This document shows, in pieces, positions 8,220-16,740 of a DNA stretch of 64,000 nt. A model generated the notes under the pieces. The model did not search any database. It had not been told where the DNA came from and saw only the letters and a list, made by a program, of their open reading frames with translations. The position numbers and the translations under genes were made by a program. This DNA comes from Vreelandella andesensis (GTDB lineage Bacteria; Pseudomonadota; Gammaproteobacteria; Pseudomonadales; Halomonadaceae), in NCBI RefSeq assembly GCF_003989795.1, contig NZ_RZHG01000002.1, positions 62,001 to 126,000 on the forward strand, given 5' to 3'. Position 1 is the stretch's first letter. The number at the start of each line of letters is the position of its first letter.

Positions 8220-8708
8220 ACCTAAATTACCCCCCTCAAGCCTGTGGCGAATGTATGTGATAAATTATTAATATGTGATCTATATACCAAGGCTACCTCG
8301 GTTTATTGACTTCGTAAATGGCCACCACAGAGGTCATTAGGTTATTACTGTACTGATTTTAATAATATTTTTTTACAGCTACGGTGTGGCTTTATTTTTT
8401 TAGGTGTCAATGTTGCTTTCTGTTAACCTCATGTTCATTTTTCTGCTAATGTTTATTATATACCTTCTCATATTTTAAAGGGCTATAGCCACTTCGACGT
8501 CTTGTCGCAAAATGGTACATTGTTCAACACTCTTGCGGACTTATTCGATCCTTGAACGTAGAGTCGTATCCCTTTCAGGTTTTTAACCGACTACCTTTGA
8601 GTTAAGCGGCGTGTTCTTCTGATTAGTTAAGGGGGTTTCTGAGAGTTAAGCTTGGATTTGACTTGGCAACAACGAACTTAGTGTTCTGGGAAGCTTAGGG
8701 AGCAACTA
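8220..8708. other. Gene-free interval
   Basis: About 490 AT-rich bases between the start of the minus-strand CoiA-like gene and the plus-strand membrane protein. It must hold the promoters of both. I saw no clear repeat, RNA gene or terminator; a short stop-free stretch near 8430-8550 has no usable start. Confidence 0.5.
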
Positions 8709-9413
8709 ATGCCAAATAGACAAAGAAACTGGCTAGAGTCTTTAATTGATAAGGCACAAAGGTTTTGGCCTTTATCTCTACTACTCATGGCCTTGACGCT
8801 ATTAACAAAATTTGAATCTCTACAGGTTTGGTCGGAAGGACTAGCATTTGTTGTAGATCGCTGGCGGGAATTGATGCGACTATTCTGGGAATTTTTGGTC
8901 AATTTCATTCGTTCATTGTTTAAATTACCCAAACTGCACATCGAGCATCCTATTCCTGAAGTTCTCACTTTTACCTCATTGTTTTTTACCAGCATTCGAG
9001 CAAAAAGTGTAACAAAACACTATTTAATATCCTTTTTAGAAAAAATATGTGCACATACTACCCATGAGGATTTTATATATTTAATCCTTAGTTTTATCTC
9101 TGTTATGCTGAGCATTGTCGCTATCGGCATTCTATTCTCAAATATGGACATATCGATCTTAATTTTTACATTTATGTTAATTGGAAGTAAGTTATTAGAG
9201 CGTTTTGTTAATAAGTCTGGATCAAGAAATGTAGTTGCGTATGTTAGGTTTTTTAGTTTTGTTGAGTATCTTGTAACCTTTTGGTTTATTACTGCTGGGA
9301 TAGTAATATTGGGTTGTGCGTTATTTGTTGTGGCAGTGTTTCTTGAGTTATTAGTTGAATATCTTGGCATAATATTTACCCAGTTTGAAAATTTTGAACA
9401 GAATAAGATGTAG
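8709..9413 (+). CDS. Hypothetical multi-spanning membrane protein
   Basis: 234 residues, ATG 8709 with GGGAG just upstream (8699-8703). Hydrophobic segments lie near residues 20-33, 60-70, 125-145, 148-164 and 188-218, so four or five membrane helices are likely. No catalytic motif is visible and I do not recognise the family. It sits alone among accessory genes and is AT-rich like its neighbours. It could be the effector or immunity partner of a nearby system, but nothing in the sequence shows this. Confidence 0.55.
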   Translation: MPNRQRNWLESLIDKAQRFWPLSLLLMALTLLTKFESLQVWSEGLAFVVDRWRELMRLFWEFLVNFIRSLFKLPKLHIEHPIPEVLTFTSLFFTSIRAKSVTKHYLISFLEKICAHTTHEDFIYLILSFISVMLSIVAIGILFSNMDISILIFTFMLIGSKLLERFVNKSGSRNVVAYVRFFSFVEYLVTFWFITAGIVILGCALFVVAVFLELLVEYLGIIFTQFENFEQNKM

Positions 9414-9643
9414 TTTTCATATATGAAAATATTAAAACTACTTAATGAGGCTGTTTTTATAATTTGGGCAATAGGTTAGTAGGTAAGTGGCAATAGCGAT
9501 AAAAACTTAAGTTGTGTGGCGCGTCACTTGAAATCGTAAATGTTGTCAACATCATAATTGTTTTCCAATATATACCATTTAATTCGATCATCTCAACGTT
9601 ACACTCTAAGACGAGGCTTCCTTGCCGCGCTGTTTAATTTGAT

Positions 9644-10891
9644 TTATGCGTTTTCTAGGCGAACGACATGTCCCCATAAGGCCGGTGCCTTACCGTCTTC
9701 CGTAATCACCCACAGCACCGGTAAGTCCGGTGTTGCCTCGGGTGTACGTCCATAGCCATCCGTTAAGAACAGCAAACATTCCGGCATGACGTCGTTGGCT
9801 CGTTCGAACACAGGGCGAAAGTCGGTACCTCCGCCTCCCCGCAATGTAAGTCCATCGCCATTATCACTACCGATTTCTTGTAACTCCTGTACGTGATTAA
9901 TGACACGTTCACGATGAATATCTGCATCACACTCGATCAGGTGTATTTCGACGTGCTCGGCACTAGTCAGTAGGGCTTGCAGCTCAGCAATAAACACTTG
10001 CAACTGTCGTTGTGTGCTGCCACTGGTATCGATAGCCAACATGAGGGATAAGGCTTTTCCTTGTCGTCCTGGCAGATAATGCCCTTGTGCAAGAGACCGA
10101 CGATTGATTCGATTCCAGGTTAGCTGGCTTCCGCTATGGCGTAAGAAAAAGTCGTGAAGGGTCGTTCGCCAGTTTACCTGTGGCTTAGCGATGTTATTCA
10201 CTATCAGTTTCATCCCGGCGGGAATCGATCCCGAAGATACCTGCTGTGCCTCCTGTAACACCATTTCCTGCCAATGCTGAATAATCTGACGTGCCATGTC
10301 AGTGTCGACCCGCAGTGGTGCAAAATCGGGATCGACCACCAATGCGTTGTTATCGTCATCTATGGAAGCTGGAGCAAATAGTTCTTCACCATGGCGATCA
10401 AAAGGCATATCCATCTCTGGTCGAGGATGTTTTAGCAGCCATTGGTAGATTGTTTCAGCATTACGCCCTGCCTGTGCGGGATAGAATACGGCATCCAATG
10501 GCATCCATAGACCATCGAGCATTAAGCGGTAATTGGCTTCCGCATCGACAGCTAAATTCCAGCACAGGCGCTCACGTCCGTATTGACGCATAAAATGCCC
10601 CAGCAGCACATGATAAAGCTCATGTCCTATGACGAACCGACGCAGTGCTGATGAGCATTGAGCCGCAAAATGAGCATTGACGAAGACATTGATCCCATCG
10701 GTGCAGGCCGTGGGTACACGGGTATCCACGACCATGACCAGTTTTAATCGCATCACCAGCTTGGCGGTGAATGGATAAGCAATCAGCCAATCACGAATTT
10801 CTTGTCGCCATACGGTGTGCTGTTGGGCCTTAGCTGTCTGTTCTTCTGCTGTAGGTTCACGGAAGGGTAGAATCTGTAAGGGCTTCATCAT
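9644..10891 (-). CDS. Metallopeptidase-like plus VWA-like protein (DUF2201 type)
   Basis: About 415 residues from ATG 10891, two bases after the MoxR stop; the longer frame to 11029 would overlap MoxR heavily. The N-terminal half carries HELYHVLLGHF, an HExxH zinc-peptidase motif; the C-terminal half is VWA-like with LMLAIDTSGST (DxSGS metal site), GGGTDFRPVF and LLFLTDGYG. This two-domain layout is typical of DUF2201 proteins encoded beside MoxR AAA+ ATPases, where the ATPase is thought to remodel a target or insert metal with the VWA partner. It is the last gene of a four-gene minus-strand operon. Confidence 0.8.
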   Translation of the reverse strand: MMKPLQILPFREPTAEEQTAKAQQHTVWRQEIRDWLIAYPFTAKLVMRLKLVMVVDTRVPTACTDGINVFVNAHFAAQCSSALRRFVIGHELYHVLLGHFMRQYGRERLCWNLAVDAEANYRLMLDGLWMPLDAVFYPAQAGRNAETIYQWLLKHPRPEMDMPFDRHGEELFAPASIDDDNNALVVDPDFAPLRVDTDMARQIIQHWQEMVLQEAQQVSSGSIPAGMKLIVNNIAKPQVNWRTTLHDFFLRHSGSQLTWNRINRRSLAQGHYLPGRQGKALSLMLAIDTSGSTQRQLQVFIAELQALLTSAEHVEIHLIECDADIHRERVINHVQELQEIGSDNGDGLTLRGGGGTDFRPVFERANDVMPECLLFLTDGYGRTPEATPDLPVLWVITEDGKAPALWGHVVRLENA

Positions 10892-10893
10892 GA

Positions 10894-12078
10894 TTACGGC
10901 TTCCCTGATAGATTGGCTGCCTTCAGGGAGGCATTGCGAGCACTGGCGGTAGCGAAACGTCCCTCCGGTAAGCCAATGCTTGGGTCTGAAGTGATATGTT
11001 CCATGGGCACCCCATGGTGTTGCAGCCATGCTTCAAAATCAGGGTGTGCAAACACACACTCAGCGCGTGTATCCGCATCGGTTTCATCGTTTATCCGAAG
11101 AACATCCATGAGCATCAGTGTGGCGAGATCGCTGGTAAGTTGTGTACTGATCTCAAAGAAAACCGAAAGGCGTTGCCCCTGCAGACTGTTATCGCCTTGC
11201 CACAGATACGTTGCCACCGACGCACAGAAGGTCAGTTGCTGATCAATGCGGTCTGGAATCGCGACGGGTATTTCACCACGTAACATCGCCGGGATATCAA
11301 AACGTAAATGTGCAAGCTGGCGAAAGGCCAAGAACTCAGAGCAGGCTGACTCACCAACAAGGCCTGTAATCATCAGCCGTTGGGTGACGTCATCAAGTTG
11401 AATATTCGCCATGAGCAAAGAGGCCACCCGTTCCCATGAGCGGGGTGAAGGCCAACCACGCTGACAGTTGGCATCATTGACTAGCAGGTACTCAGGTTTG
11501 AAGCGCAGGAATGCCACGACATCAGCGTGCAGTCCTTTAGAAACGGCGTAAGCACCCCAGGCCTCTATGTCGGCCTTGATCTCTAAATGCAGCAAGCGGT
11601 TCGCAAGTGCCGATGACATGGGGACAGACACAGCACGATCTTCAGCGCGGTTACCTGCAGCCATCATTAGCCAGCCATCGGGAAGTGTGTAGAGGTCTCC
11701 CAAGCGACGATCCAGCAGCAACTCGTAAGCCGCTACTTGTAATGATCGATCCGCCGCTGAGAGTTCGTCGAACAGTAAAATACCCCGGCTTTTATCGTCA
11801 CGTGGCCATGAACTCGCTACCAGCCATTTCACACTGTCGCCGTCGGGAACCGGTATTCCACGCATATCCACCGGTTCCATTTGGGAGAGACGCACATCAA
11901 TAAAGTGAATACCTAGCTGTTGGCAGAGCTCGCGCACTAACTGGCTTTTACCGATGCCAGGTGGCCCCCACAGCATAATCGGCGCAATTTGCTGAGTTGC
12001 ACAGGGAGACGACCACAGCTGTTGTAGCTGAGTCTCAATGATACGACGGGCTTGGAAAGGGCTGGTAGCAAACGACAT
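10894..12078 (-). CDS. MoxR-family AAA+ ATPase
   Basis: 394 residues. Walker A GPPGIGKS (near residue 38), Walker B GILLFDELSAA (near 98) and sensor-1 AAGNRAED are intact, in the order expected for MoxR/RavA-type AAA+ proteins. A GAGTC-like purine-rich ribosome site precedes ATG 12078. The C-terminal third is helical. MoxR ATPases act as chaperones with VWA-domain partners, and the partner gene follows two bases later. Together with the upstream LRR-like and HTH genes it makes a self-contained ATPase-VWA-recognition unit, a layout shared by several proposed bacterial conflict systems. Confidence 0.85.
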   Translation of the reverse strand: MSFATSPFQARRIIETQLQQLWSSPCATQQIAPIMLWGPPGIGKSQLVRELCQQLGIHFIDVRLSQMEPVDMRGIPVPDGDSVKWLVASSWPRDDKSRGILLFDELSAADRSLQVAAYELLLDRRLGDLYTLPDGWLMMAAGNRAEDRAVSVPMSSALANRLLHLEIKADIEAWGAYAVSKGLHADVVAFLRFKPEYLLVNDANCQRGWPSPRSWERVASLLMANIQLDDVTQRLMITGLVGESACSEFLAFRQLAHLRFDIPAMLRGEIPVAIPDRIDQQLTFCASVATYLWQGDNSLQGQRLSVFFEISTQLTSDLATLMLMDVLRINDETDADTRAECVFAHPDFEAWLQHHGVPMEHITSDPSIGLPEGRFATASARNASLKAANLSGKP

Positions 12079-12152
12079 AGCGTCTCCTTAATAGTGACCC
12101 TAGTAGAGTAAAGGGGTCACACGACGCAGCTTGTCGCTTTTGCTAATTTAAT

Positions 12153-13883
12153 TCAGCCTACACGTGAAATCGCTAGTGCTATCGCTTTGGCACGAAAGCT
12201 ATCTGCCTCATGTATGTTGTCGCAACGCTCTTCCCGCCAATCACGAGAGCGTTGTGCAATGTTTAATAAACAAGCACGAACTTCGGGGTGGTGGCATCCG
12301 ATTCTCACCAGTACATCCAATAGGTCTTTAAGGTGTAGGAGCCTTTCGCAAGTAGCTAAATAAGCTCGGTCTAGCTGTTGATCCCCACCATAGCGGGCAG
12401 TCAGCATTCGCGCCTGTGTTGCCCAATTAGCAAGACTCAAAGGCTCCTTCGCTGCCATAACGTCCATAACCTCACACCACAGATCAATCTCATCGGTGGA
12501 AGTTTGGTTGGAATGCCGCGCCATAGCGTACATCACGGTCTGCATGGCTAATCCATCAGGATGGTTAGCACAGGCTCTCACCATGGCATGGCGATAGTAA
12601 AACGCTTCGGGAACTACCGGGGCACACTTTGCCCATAGCTGGTAATCCGATTGCCAACCCTCACGACAAAGATCATCGGGGAGCTGCCACTTCCAATGGC
12701 TTAAAGCGATAGCCGTTTTGGATGTTGAATCACGTCGCCGTTTGGTACGAGACGCGAGATGCATTGCCGACAGATCAAGGCGTATCTTCCACACCTGTTC
12801 CAGTGGGGCACCTAGTTCGCTCAATTGCTGAAGGAGTTGCAACGCCTTTAAACAAGGCACCGACGGCGACATGGAAGGTATTAACGTCGCTAGTTTCACC
12901 ATGATGGTTTCTGGGTATTGTGGATAAGCACTGACCAGTGATTTCACCAGAGATTCATCAACAACGACGGTAGCAACACCCAGTAATGCGTCAGGAACCG
13001 CACCCTGGCACTGCACGGTCGTTAGAGGAGCTAACATTACCTTGTTGAGCGATGGGCAGTGCATCAGGGACAACTCAGTGGGCTCCTTAATTTCTAGTGA
13101 TTCCACCGCAGAATGGCACAGCATCATTCGTTCGCTGGTCATCTCCGTTCGTAAGGCACCCGCCCGTTGTGCGACCTGCGTAAGATGTAGATCAGTCACA
13201 GCTCCAGTTAGCTGTATCAGAGAACGACAGTCACGAAGATACACGCTAGCAGTAGGTGAATGGACATCCACTGAATGTAGTGCAGGTAATGCCTGTGCTT
13301 CGATCTGAGGCTGTATGTCGCCAAGGCATACCACTGATAAGGCCTGTAACTGTTTACCCCCTGAGATGTAACAATAACGTACCTGTGGGGCATCAATCAC
13401 AAGGTGCGATGTGGCGGGGGATAATATGACCCAGCAATCAGCATTAGATGATACATGGGGTTGGGAAATGTCCTTGAGGTGATGACTGACCCACACACCT
13501 TGCCATGGAGTCCCAACACTCTTGACTGAGCAATGGCCCGACGACCAACAGGCATCAAAATGATCCACTCGTCCTTCTACTTGTAAAGAAGGCATGTGAG
13601 TTCCGCTATCAAAATGAAGAACAGCACCATTGCCATTATTGGGTACAAGTATGCGTTTTAAAGAAGGGCAATTTTGAAAGGTGATGTGACAGTCTGAATG
13701 GCATTGCGATAAATCCAGACAGACCAGTTCAGTACAATTCACCACATCAAGATACTGAAGCTGTGCAGATGCAATGGCGACAGACGTACCACAATGTCCA
13801 ATGAACTCACCGCCGCCATTGCTATCCACATCCACCCATAAAGCGTTCGTGTTATGACATGATGGGTTATCGGATTCCTGCAT
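12153..13883 (-). CDS. Leucine-rich-repeat-like protein with helical C-terminus
   Basis: 576 residues. The N-terminal half has irregular solenoid-like repeats (LQYLDVVNCTELVCLDLSQC, NCPSLKRILV, DCRSLIQLT, HCPSLNKVML), reminiscent of bacterial LRR proteins; the C-terminal 230 residues look all-helical with many Trp and Cys. There is no signal peptide or membrane helix. I do not recognise a named family. Co-direction with the MoxR and VWA genes and the 74-base gap suggest one operon, in which this protein could provide target recognition. That role is inference. Confidence 0.6.
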   Translation of the reverse strand: MQESDNPSCHNTNALWVDVDSNGGGEFIGHCGTSVAIASAQLQYLDVVNCTELVCLDLSQCHSDCHITFQNCPSLKRILVPNNGNGAVLHFDSGTHMPSLQVEGRVDHFDACWSSGHCSVKSVGTPWQGVWVSHHLKDISQPHVSSNADCWVILSPATSHLVIDAPQVRYCYISGGKQLQALSVVCLGDIQPQIEAQALPALHSVDVHSPTASVYLRDCRSLIQLTGAVTDLHLTQVAQRAGALRTEMTSERMMLCHSAVESLEIKEPTELSLMHCPSLNKVMLAPLTTVQCQGAVPDALLGVATVVVDESLVKSLVSAYPQYPETIMVKLATLIPSMSPSVPCLKALQLLQQLSELGAPLEQVWKIRLDLSAMHLASRTKRRRDSTSKTAIALSHWKWQLPDDLCREGWQSDYQLWAKCAPVVPEAFYYRHAMVRACANHPDGLAMQTVMYAMARHSNQTSTDEIDLWCEVMDVMAAKEPLSLANWATQARMLTARYGGDQQLDRAYLATCERLLHLKDLLDVLVRIGCHHPEVRACLLNIAQRSRDWREERCDNIHEADSFRAKAIALAISRVG

Positions 13884-13956
13884 CTCACGCTCGCTGTTCT
13901 TTTAAATGCAACAGCATAGCCACTGAGTGCGACAAGAAATGACTTAAAGACAAACG

Positions 13957-14265
13957 TTAGGTAGCTGCTAAAGATGAAACATTGGGATTGCTGTAACCAG
14001 CTGCCCAGTTATTTGGGACAGGCAAATCTACGTGATACTGATTATCCAAAGACCAGCGATATGGCCGTGTGGATTCATCACATAAAATAGGGAAATGAAT
14101 ACTTAAACGTTCTGACAAGTCACGCTGGATAGACCGCTGTGTAAGGTACATCCCACGTTGTTCAAGAAGCTGCAGTAGCTCAGGCGTGGTGATGTAACGT
14201 GGATGAGAAGGAATGGATTGGAGAATAGTTATGTAGCGATAGAAGACACCTGCGAAATCAGACAT
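13957..14265 (-). CDS. WYL-type winged-helix protein lacking a WYL domain
   Basis: 102 residues with GGAGGAG before ATG 14265. The region YITILQSIPSHPRYITTPEL through RSIQRDLSERLSIHFPILCD...YRWSL is the N-terminal DNA-binding segment of WYL-family regulators (RxIQRDL recognition helix, then FPLxCDExxxPYxW). Full WYL proteins continue for about 200 residues to a ligand-sensing WYL domain; here only a short Asn/Ser-rich tail follows. As the first gene of the operon it probably regulates it, perhaps as a repressor without ligand control. Confidence 0.7.
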   Translation of the reverse strand: MSDFAGVFYRYITILQSIPSHPRYITTPELLQLLEQRGMYLTQRSIQRDLSERLSIHFPILCDESTRPYRWSLDNQYHVDLPVPNNWAAGYSNPNVSSLAAT

Positions 14266-14743
14266 ATTGCTCTCCTCCGATAAAACTATCGTATTCCAAA
14301 GCGATAAAAGCTATGCATTAATTATAATATAAAAACTAACAAAAGAAAATAATAAAGTTCCCAAGAAAAATTGCACGCATGAAACAATTGTCGTTAATTA
14401 CATATTTCTACTTAGCCTCAACCAGAAGTATTTTAAAAATTAAACCCTCTACTAATGCAATCAACTACTAGCAAGCAAACAGTTATCGTATCAAAAAGCA
14501 CAACGTTTTCAATTAGATAAATATAAGCCTAAGTTTTATTTTTATATTTTTTTACACACGGAAGCAGTAATTCACTTGAGCATTTCACCATCTTAATTAT
14601 TAACTATTTCTAAAAATGCACCTGTAAATAAATATTTACAGGTGCTTTGGTAGCATGTAAGTATATTTTTTCAAAAAAGGAAAACAATATATAACTAAAT
14701 ATATATTTCAAAATGCTTAAACAGAAAGCTAGAGGGCATATAG
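14266..14743. other. AT-rich gene-free interval
   Basis: About 480 bases, strongly AT-rich, between the HTH gene and the end of the HUH-like gene. It holds the promoter of the HTH-LRR-MoxR-VWA operon at its left end and a strong hairpin at 14618-14645. I saw no gene in it. Confidence 0.5.
14618..14645 (-). terminator. Long palindrome, likely terminator of the HUH-like gene
   Basis: GCACCTGTAAATA and TATTTACAGGTGC form a 13-bp perfect inverted repeat around two bases. On the minus strand it is followed by ATTTTTA, so it can act as an intrinsic terminator about 100 bases after the HUH-like gene. It could also be a replication-linked hairpin. Confidence 0.6.
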
Positions 14744-15310
14744 CTATAACTTTATTCCTTCTGGAGTTACCAATTCGTATACAATAGCAAGTTCATTGAT
14801 ATTTGATCTTTTGCCTGGAAATAAGTGGCCAGTTTCTTTATAAACATATTCCAAGACACCCAGTGAATAGTTTATTGGTTTAAACCAAGACAAGCTATCA
14901 TATCTAGTTGTATATGAAGAGTCTGCTATGCTAGAGGAGCCCCATATGTCAGCAATTATTTCTTTCATTTGAATGAAGCTATACTTTTGAACTTTCTCAC
15001 TTCTTTTATATGGGTCTTCTATTATTAAGTGGATATGCCAATTGGTTCTTATTTGTCTTTCCAAAACATTAATATGGTTACATCTATCAGCGCCCATCTC
15101 AAGAACTGGCAACATTTTTAGAACTCTCTTATCCCTTCTTCCAAATAGAAAATTATTAACCTTAATAATAAATTTATTCAGCTCTGCTAAAGCTCTATCA
15201 CGAGTTATGTCAAACAGGACTGAAAAATTCAAAGTTAAAAAGTAGCAAGGATCGAATGTTGCTATAAATTGATCCATTTGCTCTTTGTGTATTGGGTGTA
15301 GCTTGCTCAT
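14744..15310 (-). CDS. HUH-endonuclease (rolling-circle Rep)-like protein
   Basis: 188 residues. Motif order fits a small single-tyrosine HUH nuclease: CYFLTLNF near residue 22 (motif I), NWHIHLIIE with His92 and His94 (motif II, metal site), and LEYVYKET with Tyr155 and Lys158 (YxxK motif III). The stretch NFLFGRRDKRVLKMLPVLE...WHIHLIIE is like Rep-type proteins of plasmids, filamentous phages and integrative elements. It is short for a full initiator and AT-rich. Large hairpins lie just upstream (15375-15405, 15773-15828) and downstream, as might be expected at a nicking origin. A transposase-like role is an alternative. Confidence 0.5.
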   Translation of the reverse strand: MSKLHPIHKEQMDQFIATFDPCYFLTLNFSVLFDITRDRALAELNKFIIKVNNFLFGRRDKRVLKMLPVLEMGADRCNHINVLERQIRTNWHIHLIIEDPYKRSEKVQKYSFIQMKEIIADIWGSSSIADSSYTTRYDSLSWFKPINYSLGVLEYVYKETGHLFPGKRSNINELAIVYELVTPEGIKL

Positions 15311-15374
15311 TATATATTTTCCTTATTTTTATCATGTCTTATAATAGTTTATTTTTGTTACATGATCTACAAAA

Positions 15375-15405
15375 CAGGGTATCATTGAAAACAATGAAAA
15401 CCCTG
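15375..15405. repeat. Hairpin upstream of the HUH-like gene
   Basis: CAGGGT and ACCCTG enclose a second inverted repeat CATTG-AAAA-CAATG, giving a two-part hairpin 65 bases upstream of the HUH-like start. It could be a nicking-site hairpin or a terminator for transcription arriving from the right. Confidence 0.5.
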
Positions 15406-15772
15406 GTTACGCTCATTAGTTGGATATAACCACGCAGAGTAATAATCTTACGTGCCATGAAAAAATGAACACCTAGCTTTGTATAGTGGATAAGCTTCTA
15501 TACTAGAAGCACATATAAATGCGCCACGAAAGCAGCTTATACAACGTGTTAGCTTTAGGTATATTTAGTAAAAATGTTCGCATCACTGTTAAATCATGAT
15601 GCGTTGACCATGTATAGCTAGGCATGCACTAGCTACAAAGGCAAAATTTTTGACTTACTAGGTAGGGCTACTAATAAAGCTAATTAAATATTAACACAAA
15701 TTGATAATAATGTCAACCTAAGATATGTGGCAATGTCAACCTTATTTCTGGAATTTAACAGATGCAATTTTT

Positions 15773-15828
15773 ACGACCAGCCGGAAGGCTGGAAAGAGTC
15801 CGTTCAATACCCTTTGAGGTCTGGTCGT
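15773..15828. repeat. Alternative nested hairpins
   Basis: ACGACCAG (15773-15780) pairs perfectly with CTGGTCGT (15821-15828). Overlapping the left arm, CCAGCC-GGAA-GGCTGG (15777-15792) forms a 6-bp tetraloop hairpin. The two pairings exclude each other, as in switches, origins or attachment sites folded as single strands. The flanks 15406-15772 and 15829-16119 are otherwise gene-free apart from a 32-codon open frame. Confidence 0.45.
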
Positions 15829-16119
15829 TTCATGGAGTATTCCAATGGAAAGTCGCATATACATTAGATTTCCGGAAATGGTGTACAATTTGGGGTATAA
15901 AATGATTTATTAAGTTAAAATTCTATAATAAACAACTATGTATAACCTAATGTGTAAAGATGCCCTATAAAGACACCCGATTTTTTACCCATTTAGAGTG
16001 CCAGCCGGAACATTTTTATCCAAAAGACCCGCGTGGTTTTTTAAAAAGAACCGGTTGAAAAGAACAGCTTCGAAGTAACTGCTTAAGAAAAATACCGTTT
16101 CTCATCCTGGAGAGGGCTG

Positions 16120-16740
16120 TCAATCAGCGATACGTAAGCGGTTTGATTGCCCCGCCAACCATGCCGAAAGTTGCGCTGCTAGGGCGTCGCTGGCCTCGCC
16201 AAACGCATCCACAACGTCCGGAATTTCTGTGCTAACCGCTCGGGTACGGATAACAAAATTGGTCGCTGCTAGCGGATTTCGGTTCTGCGTATTCACCAAC
16301 TGTACATCTAATTGAAGATGAATACTGGGTGGGGAGGCGTCGTACTCACTTTGGAAGTGGCGCAGCTCGCTAAGTAGCAGTACATCATGGGCCAATCGGT
16401 CGCTACTCACGCTGGTGAAGAGTTGGCGCTGCTGTAGGTCTGAAATTAAGCGCGCTTGAAGCATATCAGGGGCGTTTTCATGCCAGCGAGCACCCTCATA
16501 CACGTTCACCACATTACCTTGTGGATACACCACAATACGGTTGCTGTTAAGCAAGTGACCTGCTCCCGGGGTGGCGATGCCCAGCCGTAAGGGGAAGCTA
16601 GTTGCCGCTTGCGTAGCCGGAGAGTTAGGAGACGGTAGCCGATAGAGCGTTGCGGGGTTGCTTTCGGGCAGTATTGAACAGCCTGCGCTTAATAAAAGCG
16701 CCGTTAATATGATGATGCTAAACGTAGCACGCAAGCTCAT
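16120..16740 (-). CDS. PqiC-like lipoprotein, auxiliary component of Mla/MCE transporter
   Basis: 206 residues with a lipoprotein signal (IIILTALLLSAGCS, lipobox Cys at about 21), so probably anchored in the outer membrane. Then come YRLPSP and a body like the ABC-type transport auxiliary lipoprotein family (PqiC/DUF330). Its ATG at 16740 overlaps the MlaD-like stop by four bases. Last gene of the lipid-transport operon; expected to work with the MCE protein at the periplasmic bridge. It marks the return to ordinary chromosome after the accessory region. Confidence 0.8.
   Translation of the reverse strand: MSLRATFSIIILTALLLSAGCSILPESNPATLYRLPSPNSPATQAATSFPLRLGIATPGAGHLLNSNRIVVYPQGNVVNVYEGARWHENAPDMLQARLISDLQQRQLFTSVSSDRLAHDVLLLSELRHFQSEYDASPPSIHLQLDVQLVNTQNRNPLAATNFVIRTRAVSTEIPDVVDAFGEASDALAAQLSAWLAGQSNRLRIAD

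Noticed and set aside
9020..9370. Long minus-strand frame inside the membrane protein gene
   Set aside because: Antisense of a hydrophobic gene, with low-complexity Asn/Thr composition.
15960..16058. 32-codon open frame beginning MPYKDTRFFTH
   Set aside because: No clear ribosome site, no recognised family, and it lies in a degraded AT-rich border; kept only as a note.
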